DNA from: Apostichopus japonicus
Lineage: Eukaryota; Echinodermata; Holothuroidea; Aspidochirotida; Stichopodidae
Reading direction: 5' to 3'
Length of the DNA stretch: 64,000 nucleotides
NCBI RefSeq assembly: GCF_037975245.1
Contig: NC_092563.1
Location: forward strand, 9,608,001-9,672,000
Of this stretch, positions 20,301 through 33,678 are shown in pieces. Both the position numbers and the translations under genes were made by a program. How positions within the stretch are numbered: the first letter of the stretch is position 1; each line of letters opens with the position of its first letter. Under the pieces are notes generated by a model that did not search any database, was not told the origin of the DNA, and saw only the letters and a list, made by a program, of their open reading frames with translations.

Positions 20301-22084
20301 GCAGTGTTGAAGTCTACTTATAAACGACAAAACTTGCCGTTTTGAAAACTATCTTCGCCGTAGCGTAATCTTTTCAAGCGACATCAGGGAAGGAAGTTGT
20401 CCAAGTAAACAAAAAGGGGGAGGGCATGCAGGAAATGTGTAGAATGTTTGAAACTGACATTGGGGCGGTGCCAGAGGGCGTCAAGTAAAGGCTAGGACCG
20501 CCAGGGATAGACCTCATCTGGCTGAAATACATCAATTAAACAGTTGGCTATCGACTATTGAACACATGTAATCTTCGTTTAAATCACTGGCCTCATATTT
20601 CATGTTCCTTGATTAGTCAAATGAAACCTGATAATTTGTTGAGACTAATTCTTAAATGAAAAAATTGATATACTTACAAGAATACGACAAAGTTTCATAT
20701 CAAGTTCATTCGCTTTATTTTCATTCTCTTCATGACTTTTCACTTGTTTTCAACTTTTACACCATGTTTGCATTGACTTTGCATTTCAAAATCACAAATT
20801 ATCAAAGGGTGGATCTCATACATTTAAATTGCAATTGAAATGTGCAAAATGTCATGCTTTGGTATTAAAATAAAAAAGCCCACATTAATCAATGTGGCAC
20901 TGTCTAATTTTCTGGCCTCTTAGAGAAAGGTGCAAAAGGATACATTGTTGTTGACCATGTGCCTTTCTAAGACATCCTAAAATTAACATTTGACATTTGG
21001 TAAAAGAAATAGTACAACACTCCCTACAACCAGCCAGAATTACTGAATTTCAACTAGAAATCAAATTACTTAATGATTCCCTGCATTATGGAAAGTAACA
21101 TTCACCTCTCATATGTAGTTTGGAACGTGTTACTGCTGTTGACCAACTAGGGTATTCCCTGGGTAATCAGACTTACTCAGCCTAGAAGTCTTCTCTCCTT
21201 TGATAAAGAGCTCTATACTTATTCTCATGGTAATAACAATGGAAAACTTTAAGGCTGATAAGAGCAAAATTTCTTTAACAGTAATACAGGACAGTACAAA
21301 TTCCTCTCAGTTAAAATAGTGACAACTCTGACACACGTCTCAAAATTCCTAAGAGACCTTGATGGAGTACTGAAGTTAACCTTTAACCTCTGATCAGCCA
21401 CAGGCTACTGACAGAATTAACCACAAACCAATAATTTCAAATTTGTACTGTAATTATGGCAGAATTTGTGTTTCCTTCAAGAATGTCTAAACAATATGAT
21501 GAACCGATCAATTAAAAGATGATGGCATTTTTATAGTTCCTCTTGAACCCAGAACTAAAATAATCCTGTGCAACAGAACTTCTCTTGAGAACACGCATGT
21601 GAAGAGTGCCAGAAGACTAAAACTGCCAGAATTGACACAATTTTGCACAACATGTAGACCTTCTTCCATTCATGCTCTTAAACATGAAAGCTACAAAAAC
21701 CAGACCCTGGTTGATAACATATCAAAAAGGATGTTCTCCTACTGCAGTTTGGCACTTTTCCTGAAGGAGAACATTCCTACAGATTGATATAGACTCTATA
21801 GGAGAATGCCATCCTAAGAGCACTGCTGTCTGTAAAGGAAACTAACTATGGGATGCCAAAAGGGAGAGTATGGGTTCTTAAATACAATGAATTTGCACTC
21901 CACTACATAAATTTGCCAATCATTTCGGGACTGACATATTTAATAGAATTATAAAAATACAAAATGGCAGAAATGGAATAAATAAAATCAGCATTATAAG
22001 AAAGATGATATCGATCGGCTTCTTCACATTCATCTGCTGAAATTGTTGATACAATTCATTGAATTGACTGTATTATGATCTTAT
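20301..22084. other. Interior of the Harbinger-like element, unassigned
   Basis: No frame with transposase similarity could be followed here. A short frame at 21599-21787 was not recognised. This is where the rest of the transposase would be expected. Confidence 0.4.
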
Positions 22085-23823
22085 TCAAGGCTCTGAGGGT
22101 TGATCAAACATTTTTATTTCTGCTCTATGATATATCTGATGAATTTCAAATTTAATTTCTGATTGAAGGTGCATAGGGAAATTACGCACTGTGCATGCCA
22201 TTGATTTGAAGAAGTGATCGATGTCATCTTCCTTAGTTAGAAGTTGCCTTTTCTCTTTAAAATATTCGAGGATGATAGAATCTGTCTCTAGATTCTGCTC
22301 CTTCCTATTTTCTACGGAAAACTTCACAGTCCGCACAGATGACACAAACAAATGAGACTGTAAATGCTCAGGAGAGTGCAGTCAGTTTGCAAGACATGCA
22401 AATGAAAGGTTGTCATGCTAGCCATGGGGCTATAAATACAAGAGAGAAGTTCCAACATTATTTTAATTCAGAAGCTGGTTTTGTACCATGGCAGAGGTCA
22501 TTATGCTTTGGCAAAGTTTCAAATACAAGTACTGTCAGTTGAAATTGTGTTATTTTAACTGTCATATACCACCATTTACAAACTTAACTTTATCCTTTTT
22601 GTTGGTATTTAGCCTAACAAGGAAGGGACTTTTGGTTTTCTTCTCTGTTTGGGTATGAATGTTTTTTTTTTCTCTCTAGGGTGACACTACTGTAGATAAC
22701 AATTCTGTCAATAGATACTAAACTGATTAAACATTTTGGATGCTTAACAGTTTTTTCCTCTGTCCTGCTCAAAGAATAACACTGCAGATTGATTATTCTT
22801 AATATCAATTTATGATTGCCAAGTTGGCAGTAAATACTAAGGCCATCTTTCTGTTCGTATTCACTTTCTTTCAATCATGGCTTTACTTAGTGTTATGCTC
22901 ACTGTTCAAGAAAGTCGACTAAGTAAAGCCATTTGTAATAATATGCGGAAATTTGCAAACTAAGCATAGACGTCCCCGCTTTATGCATACTGCTCGCCTA
23001 GCCTGTTGCAATTGGCTGCACATGATCAAAATCTTACCTAACATTGAATAACAAAAAGAGCTAGCCCTATAGGCTATATGATAGACTCAGTATTACTATG
23101 TACAAGTATTTAGGCCATCTAGAGGGTAAACCTAACCCTTCTAAAATACTAGATCTCCTAACACAACTTCGTTCGACCAACCACTGGGTAATAAACTAAA
23201 CATTCCCTCACTAGGCCTTACTTCTACACTATCTCCGCCACTACTAATACTACATATACTCCAAACGGCGTAACGTTCCGTAGATTCCCTAGTCTTAGCG
23301 AAAGTATAATATACAGTTGAAACATGTATTGAGTGCCACTTCCACGAAAAGCAACAAACTGCACTTCGAGTTTGACTCGGCTAGTCCTAGGCTGAGTAAC
23401 TTGGAAAACAAGTTTTCACGAATCCCTTAATAAAAAAAAATGACTTTGCCTACCATAACCACAAGTGTGTTTTACCGGGAGATACTGGTTTACATTGGAA
23501 GTGTAGTTTCTTTGTTTCAAACTTAGGTGTTTGGAATTCGAGAAGCATATAGCGATCGCAATACAATACAATAAAGCCTATATTCCTAGGCATTGGCTTG
23601 ACAGAAGATCAAACTACACTAATATGCACAATATGCCAGTTCATTTTGTGGGTTTCTCATATCACGAAAACCATGTTCTTACGACTCATGCCGACGTTTC
23701 TCCCAATTGAGTCCCATATGTCTCTCTTCCTGGTAGAATCCTTAAAATTCTTATCGGTTTGTCGTATAGTGAGGGATTCAACCTCACAAATTCAACCAAT
23801 TTCTCATTTTCCTCGTCCGCCAT
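22085..23823 (-). pseudogene. MADF/BESS-type DNA-binding protein of the Harbinger-like element
   Basis: On the minus strand the ATG at 23821-23823 begins MADEENEKLVEFVRLNPSLY-DK, a MADF-domain start. After a one-base frame break near 23758 it continues DKNFKDSTRKRDIWDSIGRN and VGMS to a GTAAGA donor at 23682. At the other end, 22351-22085 encodes a C-terminal part whose DDIDHFFKSMACTVRNFPMH and following KFEIHQIYHR match the BESS motif layout. Known: MADF/Myb-type accessory proteins are encoded by Harbinger transposons and assist transposase DNA binding and nuclear import. Middle exons were not resolved. The frame break in the MADF part suggests it is no longer functional. Confidence 0.6.
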
Positions 23824-24081
23824 AATGATTGGTAGCTAGTTAGGGCGCTTACAAAATTGTGACGTCAATATAAACAAATGCGCTGATTGGACAAAACTGC
23901 GCAAATCGGATAGTCGTCCGATAAAAATCGCTCTGCTGACCGATCATAAACTATAAGAAAATCCGGACCGATATCGTTGTAGTGTGACCGTCCTAATAGG
24001 AAACCCACTCTTCCGACTTTTTTCTGTAAAATTCGGAATTGGATTCCGATCCGATATCGCTGTAGTGTGACCGGCCCTTAA

Positions 24082-27000
24082 CTCCTTTCTATCGTAGTAC
24101 CTTTTTTCGTAATTCCACCAATTAAACGACATCGATTAAAGCGTGTGTTGACAATACGCACCATGGATCTAACAATGTAGATATGTAAAGGAATATAAAC
24201 GAGTGGTTTAAGATAAATAGTCGTATTGAATGTGTAAGTGATAATTTGTCCAACTTCAGCGGTGAAATTTCGGTAAACCAGTAGATATTTTGTAGACCAC
24301 TATAAACCACTGTTATCAGTCCAGGATGTAATTCTGACATTCATATATTAAAGTGACTGGGTTGTACAAACTAATACATATAGACCATTAGGTCAATTCC
24401 TCGGATGCAACGCAAAATGTCATTATGGGAATACCTGTATGTAATGATAACATCAATGCGTCTGATCAACTATATAGATATGATACAGAGGTCACAAGCA
24501 TGAAACGCTCAACTATGCAAAATCCATACATATCCATACATATAAACTGTCGGTGGTCCATAATGGTTCGGATAAACGGACTTTGTTTGCAGATTGGTTT
24601 ATCGTGGACATAACCTATAACCACAACGTGATGTTAGGGGAACTTCCATCACCTAATCCCACCCACCCCCCCCCCCCCTCGAACATGAACCCCCACCCCC
24701 GCCCACGGCTGTCCGAAAGAATCATAACGAGGTTTAACAGGATTACATCAACAACAAAAAAAAAGAAATTGTTAATTAAAAAAAAAACGAATTTGAGCGA
24801 ACATTATGTTGCTGTAGTTTAATTGAAATTCCACTAAGAAGGTAAACCACGCCATTTGGGGATGCTAGACTATACCTGATGAAAATTCGTAATATGGGCA
24901 TACTGTGTACCTAATCACTAACACTTACCTATATTCTGAATGTATTGACCTATATCTAGTTTTGCATAGCTCCAATAACCAGAGGTTCAACCATGGAGCT
25001 ATGTTTATAGCTCCATGGTTCAACTAACACATGCTCTTGTTTCAGAACATTATAGGCTCTTTTGTTTGATACATTGTTAATAATTCAACATTTCGCCGTA
25101 TTGCCTGGAAAATCAAGATTAAAGACTGCTCTTGTTGCTCTATATAATAACTGATCCAAATCAAAGATTAATTTAGAATATTAGAAATAAAATATATATT
25201 AAGATATTAGAATTTTACTACTCTCAATGTAGAACCAAGATTTATTTCTCGAAATCAGCCAAAGTTAATTTCATTATAACATGGCTACCCGTACAACTGA
25301 GTACAATAATGTTAATAAACTGACTATAAGTTTGAGATTACCAATGAACATCAGTCTGTAATGTTTGTCAATACTTACATATAAGAGCACACTGAATAAG
25401 CGAGTGGGGAATATCAACATACAATTACAAAAGAGTCACAGCGGTTTGCGACCAGCATCTGGTAAGGTCGGACGCCGTCGAGGCGGGGATAAGGGTACTT
25501 CGCTATAGGTCATTGGCTCGTATGACTCCCAAAACCAAGATAAATTTAAAGAATGTATGGAGACAAAGAGTATGCCAGTCATGTCTCATATCGTTCAATA
25601 CTTTATTTAAAATAATCACACTTGTAAGGTTAACAAGTCTGGGTGATCACCAAAAGAAACATGCAACTTAATGTGGATTATTTTGTCATCTAACATAACT
25701 GATAGTACTTAAAGCTGAAGTATGTGCATGAAATTGATTTCGATTGTTTCTGCTGTTTTTCTCAGAATTAAGTATAAACAATTTTGAAATGTTAGACTAA
25801 AGCTTCGATGGGCACTCGATACTGATATGACAGGGTATAGCTGCGAACGTTTTTTTTTTTTTAAGTAGGAACAAATTTAAGTCTGTTTCACAAACTTCTC
25901 AATCCAAACGGAAAATAAGTTGTAAATAGTGAAGGATTTTGCAGAGAACTTGTATAACTTATATCCGTCGTTGTATAGTTAGAAAATGAATACATATAAA
26001 TAAGAACCTTATTCTGGTTGAATAACAACAGTATGAAAAGGGAAGTTGCTTCTCCTCCCCAACCCCCCCCCCCTCCCTCTCTCCCTTCCCTTCTAAAACG
26101 TATAGTCGTGTCTAAGGCAACAAAAAAAGGTTTGTGATTGTAACCCAGAGATGTATCCGTACACTCAATCAGAATGAAAATGCAAATCGATAGTGCAACC
26201 CTGAGGTCCAGTTCAGTAGTTCCAAGATGGTCAGATTTCGGGCCAATGTTCTAAGATCGAATAACAACTCTCAATTCCTTTGGAAAATCATTATTATAAA
26301 CAGTTTATAAAGCCATCACTCAACAATTTAAGTTATGTGATAAAAACAGAGTAAAAATCGTTTTCTACCTTTTTACCCGTATCGCCACAATGTTACACTG
26401 GACAGTGTCCATTGTAAGCAGTAAATGCATTAACTTTCCAACTAATACATCCGCGTATTACTTTATATTACTTTATATATACGCGTTATATTATTAGCCA
26501 ATCATAAGGCTTAAATATATCCGCGTATTTATTCGAATATAAACACGTATTAATTCGAATACATATGATGATTAATTCGAATACATATAAGGATTAATTC
26601 CAATATATACACGCATTTAATTCCAATATATACATGTAATAATTCCAATATATACACGTATTAAATCATGCTGTTGTCTAGATCAAGTACGTTTGGCCTG
26701 GGTGTACGTCAATAGAGTCCAACTTTGCAATGTCTCACTATTGCACTGGCGAGGCTACAATGTGGATGAAAGCTATAAGACATGCCAGTAATTGTCTGAT
26801 TTTATATACGCGTATATATTACAATTAATTTGCGTATATATTCGTATTAATACGAGGATATATTATGCGGTGTTTGTCCCATATGGCTTGTCATAGACGG
26901 AGCTAAATAAATACAGGCCATGAGGCAGTTATTGTTACGACCACGAATGTAGGTGAAGCCCGCAAGGGCTTATTTATGACATCATCATGTTGGATAGTTT

Positions 27001-27708
27001 TCAATTCAACATTTTAACCCAAATCCAAAACTAAAAATGAATATCATGCATGTGTTACACCGGTGAAACCGTCGCTGTTTAGTTTTGCATATTCATTACT
27101 AAACTCACATCTAGGTGTGGTCTAGCTCTTATAATGAGAATCGTTTGCTGTCAAAATGTTACCGTTTTTACGCCGTTTACGTTAGTTTAAACAACCATAA
27201 CTGTCATTTCCAGTCATTAAATGACATGTTTCATCCATGAACAATACATCAAAACATAGCATCAGAAACAGTATCTGATGTTTATCTTTTCGTTTTTCGG
27301 TACTCACGTACACACTTAAAGACTTTAAAGACTGAAAAGAATTTCTTGTACTAAATTAAACATCTACAAACGTCCCAGTCTTGAAAAGAACTCTTCCATT
27401 CAGGGGAAGGGGGAATCCCATCTCTATCGTTAGACTGGAGGACATTCAGTTGGGAATTTTCCCCACATTCGGAAAAGTATTTACTAACACAACTTGCGTT
27501 TAGACCTAACTATTATCAACATTTATATTATTTATATTCTAAAATAACTGTGTCTCAGAATGTACCAATTGACGTCTCAACTTTGACATTTTACTGACTC
27601 GGACCTTCAGCTCCAATCCCCCCATACGGAATGTGCATTCAACTACCCCAAAGCCACAGCCCTCCTTTTTCATCCACCTACATCCCGTCTATAAACTTCA
27701 TATGCCTC
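24082..27708. other. Intergenic DNA with short repeats only
   Basis: No supported gene. Structures seen: a C-rich run at 24661-24680, a perfect hairpin at 24989-25020, and diverged ~24-bp tandem units with TTAATTCSAATATATACACG at about 26520-26665. The rest shows nothing recognisable. Confidence 0.5.
24989..25020. other. Perfect 14-bp hairpin
   Basis: AACCATGGAGCTAT (24989-25002), loop GTTT, then ATAGCTCCATGGTT (25007-25020). It has no obvious flanking element or gene. It may be the centre of a decayed palindromic element. Confidence 0.7.
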
Positions 27709-27844
27709 TACCAAAATCAGTCGGGGGAATCTGAAGTTTCAACCTGCACCTTTGAAATCCTGTATAGGTCACTGACAGTCACAAATCAGGTCTACTAATA
27801 CATAAGTATCGTTCTAAAACACAACCAAGAGCAGTATTATACCT
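27709..27844. repeat. Dispersed repeat D, copy 2
   Basis: Near-identical to 16932-17075 in the same orientation. Here it runs straight into an (AC)n/(AT)n microsatellite, which suggests that the microsatellite lies at an element boundary. Confidence 0.85.
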
Positions 27845-27845
27845 A

Positions 27846-27846
27846 A

Positions 27847-27925
<79 letters not shown>

Positions 27926-28018
27926 TATATATATATATATACAGATATATACATAAATATATAGATATATTGATATATATACACACACACATATATATAT
28001 ATATATACACACACACAC

Positions 28019-28049
<31 letters not shown>

Positions 28050-28057
28050 TATATATG

Positions 28058-28100
<43 letters not shown>
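27846..28100. repeat. Compound (AC)n/(AT)n microsatellite
   Basis: Alternating blocks of AC and AT dinucleotides over about 255 bp. Tyr-Ile and Cys-Val reading frames across it are artefacts. Confidence 0.95.
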
Positions 28101-28105
<5 letters not shown>

Positions 28106-28232
28106 CTGATGATCGCTCAACGCGTGAAACTCTGAGTAACAACTACTAGTGTTCCACTAGTCTCAACTAGTCTCAACATATATTCGCTCTGTCCAACGGA
28201 CATAGAGCACTCTGCGCCAAGATAGACGCCAA

Positions 28233-28236
<4 letters not shown>

Positions 28237-28317
<81 letters not shown>
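28237..28317. repeat. (AT)n microsatellite
   Basis: About 80 bp of alternating A/T, less than 200 bp upstream of the copy 2 TATA-like box. Confidence 0.95.
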
Positions 28318-28320
<3 letters not shown>

Positions 28321-28429
28321 TATATATTATATGGATGTGCTCCTGTGTGTGGGTGTATTTGTGTGTGTTTGTATATACATTTCAAGTATGTTGCCAGTGT
28401 CGTCATAGCAACAACAATAACATTTGTAT

Positions 28430-28437
28430 TATAAATA
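28430..28437 (+). promoter_or_regulatory. Candidate TATA box of copy 2
   Basis: TATAAATA lies 63 bp before the start codon. A start site about 30 bp downstream would give a 5' leader near 40 nt. Confidence 0.5.
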
Positions 28438-28499
28438 GACCAGATTTAATGATTGATGCTTTCATTTCTAATTTGACGTCCTGAACAACAACTTCCAAG

Positions 28500-28658
28500 A
28501 TGGCGAGTAAAGTTCTAGTTCTACTTGCAGCAGCCGTAGCTTTGAACACAAGGGGTACAAGTGCAGCATACTCCTCTGAAGAGGCGGAACAGATCGTTAT
28601 AGCGCATAATAGAGGCCGATCCGCTGTATCACCGACAGCAGCTAACATGCTTGAATTG
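28500..28658 (+). CDS. Copy 2 exon 1: signal peptide and CAP start
   Basis: 53 codons in phase 0 with donor GTAAGT. It is the first ATG after the TATA-like box and opens a typical signal peptide, which supports this start. It ends in the first CAP helix ([14 protein letters not shown]). Confidence 0.9.
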
Positions 28659-31600
28659 GTAAGTTAAATCCGCTCTTGGTTCAAAATAATTTAAGTTAAT
28701 TTTCGAATCTCTGTTATATCATAAGCTTCATTTTTATAAACATCTTGAGATTCAGTCTCAAGTTCAGCTTAATCATCGTTCGTCAGACAGAGGTACAGAG
28801 ATACTCATTGAACTCTCTGTGTGAAACTAATCAATAACCGAACAGGCTAGATTTTAGCTCACTTTATTTCAGTTTAAGAAATAAGTCAGGGTTATGGAAA
28901 CATTGGTTGATTCTAACGTAGACGAACACTGTATTCTTATATCATACATTCTTCTGTCGACAAACTGCATGTTCGGACAAGCTCAAGACAGTCGCATTCA
29001 TTTTGGCACCCATGTCAGGTCCCAAGGCCCACAGATTGGAGTAACGAAGGAGAGCTACAGCGATCTACGAGGGATGCTCTATCGTGTCCCATTCCACCCC
29101 ACCCCCACTCCTCCCCCAAAACCCGTTCTAAACAGTTTCATAAGTACCACGATATGAGAGTTTTTACATTAGACAAAGATAAATCGTTTTTTAATTCTCA
29201 AAAATATAAATATTCGATTGAATACTCTGAGAGTTACCTCACCACTGTAATCAACGTTGATCATTTGAAGCAAAACCCGAGACATGTGAGGTGTGTGACG
29301 TATTCAAGGCTGTAGCTGGCCCGATAGATTAGGTCATCAAATTTAGTGACACAATTAAAATTCCCTTCAATATTTTGACAGGAATCTGTAAAGTTTGAAA
29401 ACAAGAACCGAGAAACACTTTCTGCCAGCTAGATACGAAAAGCGATCATGAGTTAAGGCTAACATGCTTCTTCAACGCTAGTAAGCAACATTTACTACAC
29501 GCTTTATATCTGGCCGTTCTAGGGCCCCTGGAAGAAGCGCCGGAAGATAAATATAAAAATATCAAGGAAGCAACAAACTAGGATATGAGCACAATATTGT
29601 AAGCTGCAGAGTTATAACATCCATAAACAAATTCGCATTTCTTTTCGAGTTTTCCCTGTTCGAAGAACCAACAGTGACGTTATATAACACGTTTTATATA
29701 CTATATTACGAGCAGCAGAGGAAAACTCCATGCTTCTTTAGAATAGTTGATCAATATACACTAATTACAAAACATAGCTTTCAAAGCATATCACAAATAT
29801 GCATTAAAATATGATATGTTATCGTTCAAATTAAGATGCATACTGACAGTATAAGAGACGACATCTTTCACGCAATATGGTAGCATTCCTTCAATCCCCT
29901 TCCAAATATTATAACATGCACGTGATTCGATAAGATTGGACAATACAATGTTATTAGTTAACATTATTGAGAAGGAGTTTTCGGAGTTATTCTTGAAATA
30001 CAATGACATATATCGCAGGCGAATATGTAGGGACCGGGAACAGAGGTGCAGGAGTATATTCTACCTTATCAGCTATAGGGATGCAGTATAAACGGCAAAG
30101 CTGGATGGTTCCTGTGCGATAGCAAACATAGTACCAGGCAATAGAATGATCAATTTTCTTTTGAGTTTCATAGCCTATACACCTCATATAATCCGTCAAC
30201 TTTTTTTCTCAAATTCGGAATGGAAATATCACATTTCTTTATACCAATATTTAGATAAATTATTCGTAAATTTGAAATAAAATAGTCGGAATTGTTCGAG
30301 AATGCAAATAAAAAAGTCAAAATTTTCAAATAAACTGGTCAAGATTCTTAGATGAAAATCTCAATTTCCGTTATCAAGTCCAAATTGTAAGAAAATTCGA
30401 AATTATGGTATAAGAAATCGAATTTCACGGAACAAGTCGAAATCTCGGAACAAAATGTCCAAATTTGAGGAAAATAGTTATAGGTTTCACCCTAAGGTAA
30501 ACAAGTTGTTGTGATTTTGAGATACAAACTCAACTTGTACTTCAAAATTTCAACTTTTTATATCCATAACGGTTGAAGAAAAATATTCCAAATTTTCAAA
30601 TCACAGATAAAATAGTTAAAATTCTGAGATAAAAAGTCTAAATTTCGAAATGATGACATATGTTGTCGACATTTCGAGAAATAGGTACTCTTCAAAACAA
30701 TCATCGTCACTTCGAACATGTCTGTTTAATTACTCAATAACTGCAGCGTTTTAAGGAACGTTCACACGCCACTACAGGGTCAACTGAGACATTTAAGTTT
30801 TGCGGTGTTTTAGAGTATTGTCGAAGCGTAATTAGCATATTTTCGAAACCACAACGGTTACACCGTTACATGTTATTCAGTTACAGTTATTAGGTTGAAA
30901 CAGAACCGCCGTTGCGTCTAGGCATTTAATGGTGATCGAAACTCTAATTGACGGCAACTGTAAGCAGGTAATAGCTTGAGTATTCAAGGTCCGATTATGA
31001 CTGACTATTGCAAAGTTCGATGAAACGATTAAACGTTGTAGAAGTTTCTTAGCCGTCCACAGCCAATAAAATCATCAGATTTTTTATAAATATTTTTAGC
31101 AAGAAAATGTTCGCGACTTGTTTTTGAACCCTGTGTAGGTAGATGGATTGTACTCAATAATTATTCTTTGACTTTGATGTTTATGTTAGTGCTGGAACAA
31201 TGGCATTTTTGGTTTCTGTATTCTAAAGCATCTTAATTTTACAAATGTAATTACATGTATATACGCTGGACGCAAAAGTTTGTTTAGACTAGTTTCGTCC
31301 TGGCTGAAGCGTTTCATCGACTAAAACAAGTTGAATCGCTGACTTGCATAAAATGCAAAAAAAAAATTCTGAAGTGATAGCTTCCCCACCCCCCCCCTCC
31401 CCATGAGCACATTTTTTTGTATTTCTTATGATATTGCTAGTAATTTCAAAATAGAAAATGCTTAGATGCAACTAACAAGGCCTGGGAAGTGCCATTTCCA
31501 GTGATCTGGCAGGCATTTTCGGCCAACATTTTATTGTACGCTTCGCGCCAACCTATGGTGGCGCTACGCTTAGTTAGTTTGCCCCTCCCTTGGCAAATTC

Positions 31601-33619
31601 CTCGCTACGTGCCTGCATCACGTGCCAGTGATACTATATTACAAATCCTTTAGGAGTAATTCTACTTTCTGACTTGTATTGTCACCGAGACGACGCTAAA
31701 TGAAGCTAACCACGTAGGCGGAAGTTTTATACCCTTTAAGTTCGCACACGTGGAGTGACTGAACCACGGTGAAAACTATAAAGAAACAATATCAAAACTA
31801 ACATTAATATACAAACATAGGGCGAAAAACGTGAATTTACATAAATCAATCATAACATTACAGAACAAGATTTCTCCATATAAACAATGCACGAAAGGAA
31901 GAAACATAACAAATACAAATTTGATAAATTTTAACACACTAAAATCAGACAGTTAAAACGACAAAAATTACAGCCTTAAGAATAATAACGCTCAACTTGC
32001 AATCGTCGCCGGGCAAAACTACCAGCACAACAAACAGCGACAAACAGGGGCTAACAGCGGGTTTCCAGGATTCTACGGCTTCTTTCTGGAGAATGTACAA
32101 AATACCAACAAAAAAGTAATAACCTCTGGGAAATACATACTCTTCAAAGACAATCATTTAACTCAAGATACCCTTACAATGAATTAGCAAAACTAAAAAT
32201 ATACTAAAAGGCCATAAAGATAACAGGCACAAGTACATAACGAAAGCATATTAAATGCAAATCCCCAAAATGTGACGATAAACAAGTGGTTACCCCTCAA
32301 AGCATATATAAAAGATACAGGATACTTACATATACATAGGTTCCCTGCAACCAGAGCATATGTAGCGACACCACTCCACATAGTTCTCACATAGTACATA
32401 CATATACAAAAAAAGAGAGGTTGGTATAAAAGGCCACGCCCTAAGCACCATTATTCATAATTAATATACACACAGTTATATGCAATTGGTATTTCTGTAT
32501 ATCGTTTCACGTAGAGACGGACTTTTACTAAAGACAAACCCGAGCGCTAGCAGTTTAAATGGGGGGGGGGGGGGGCTATTGTACTAGCAGACAATGCACG
32601 GGTGCGAATGAGCATGACTTCCAAATGAACCTATTGTTCCGCGAGATTCTCGATAACATTTCAAGCATAAATAACTCCCCCTTCCCCTTTCCATCCCCTC
32701 TCCTTTCCTTGCCTTTAACATCAGAGTGGTCGCACATCGTCCCGGGAAATCGATGACTTAAGAAAATAAAATATTTGTGACATTAAAAGTCCTTTTCTTT
32801 GTGTAATATTTTCTTTATGTATATTCAGCTCACCCTGTAAGTCTACTAAAACCTCTTTTCTCGTAGACAAATTATAAACCACTTGTATCCCATATGATAA
32901 TTCACGAGTCTGAAGTATCATACATTTATCGTTGTTTGTTGATACCAGCCTTATTATCTATGAAGCAAAGGGAGAATACTTTTGTCCATTGAAGAAAGTC
33001 CACGCGCTATTTTCGTAAGCCAAATCACTGTAACAACTTTTCAAATACAGAAAAGGTCAATGACGCTATACAAAGCATTATTAAACCAAAAAACAAATCA
33101 CAAATTTGAAACAATGACATTTCTCCATGTCAGATGTTAATCAACCAAAGATGGGAAGGAGACGGATCTGACAGTTTTCTTACGTAAAACATTTCATTCA
33201 CATTCTTCAGGGATGAATCCACAGGTGCAGAAACGAGACAGTATGTTCCTGCCCCTACATTTTTCAACCAGGGATGCACTCCACGTGAATTTAAATTAGT
33301 TATATCATGTTACACTCGCGGCTGTTAAGTTCAATAAAAGTTAACACGCTAGTTCAGCGGCAAAGGTATTGTAACAGATGAAAGAAGTAGACTATTGTTT
33401 CTTTCTTGCCATGTCTTCTTCTTCTTCTTCTTCTTTTGTTGGCATAATTTACTTAAATATATAGATTTTACGGACGCTGATCAATGGCAGCCTTCAACAT
33501 ATAAACATGCCGTCTGAGTTTCTTACTTTTAAGACTTTTGTAGATTACTTTTAATTCATTAAATTATACATAATATGTATATACATATATATACATATAT
33601 ATATATATTTCTATATATA

Positions 33620-33678
<59 letters not shown>

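Larger units (their letters stand above)
19199..24077. mobile_element. PIF/Harbinger-like DNA transposon, about 4.9 kb, decayed
   Basis: The left end GGGACGGTCACACTACAGCG is mirrored at the right end (24077 leftward, GGGCCGGTCACACTACAGCG) and the match continues as ATATCGGAT. TTAA flanks both sides (19195-19198, 24078-24081); since Harbinger elements usually duplicate TWA, the true duplication may be TTA. Second, inner copies of the GTCACACTACA motif lie at about 19281 and 23985. Inside are a HARBI1-like transposase fragment (+) and a MADF/BESS gene (-), the two-gene make-up expected of this superfamily. Both are broken, so the copy is non-autonomous now. Confidence 0.75.

Noticed and set aside
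27779-28406. Tyr-Ile/Cys-Val repeat proteins
   Set aside because: Translations of (AT)n and (AC)n microsatellites; the same applies near 33.6, 36.0 and 40.6 kb.
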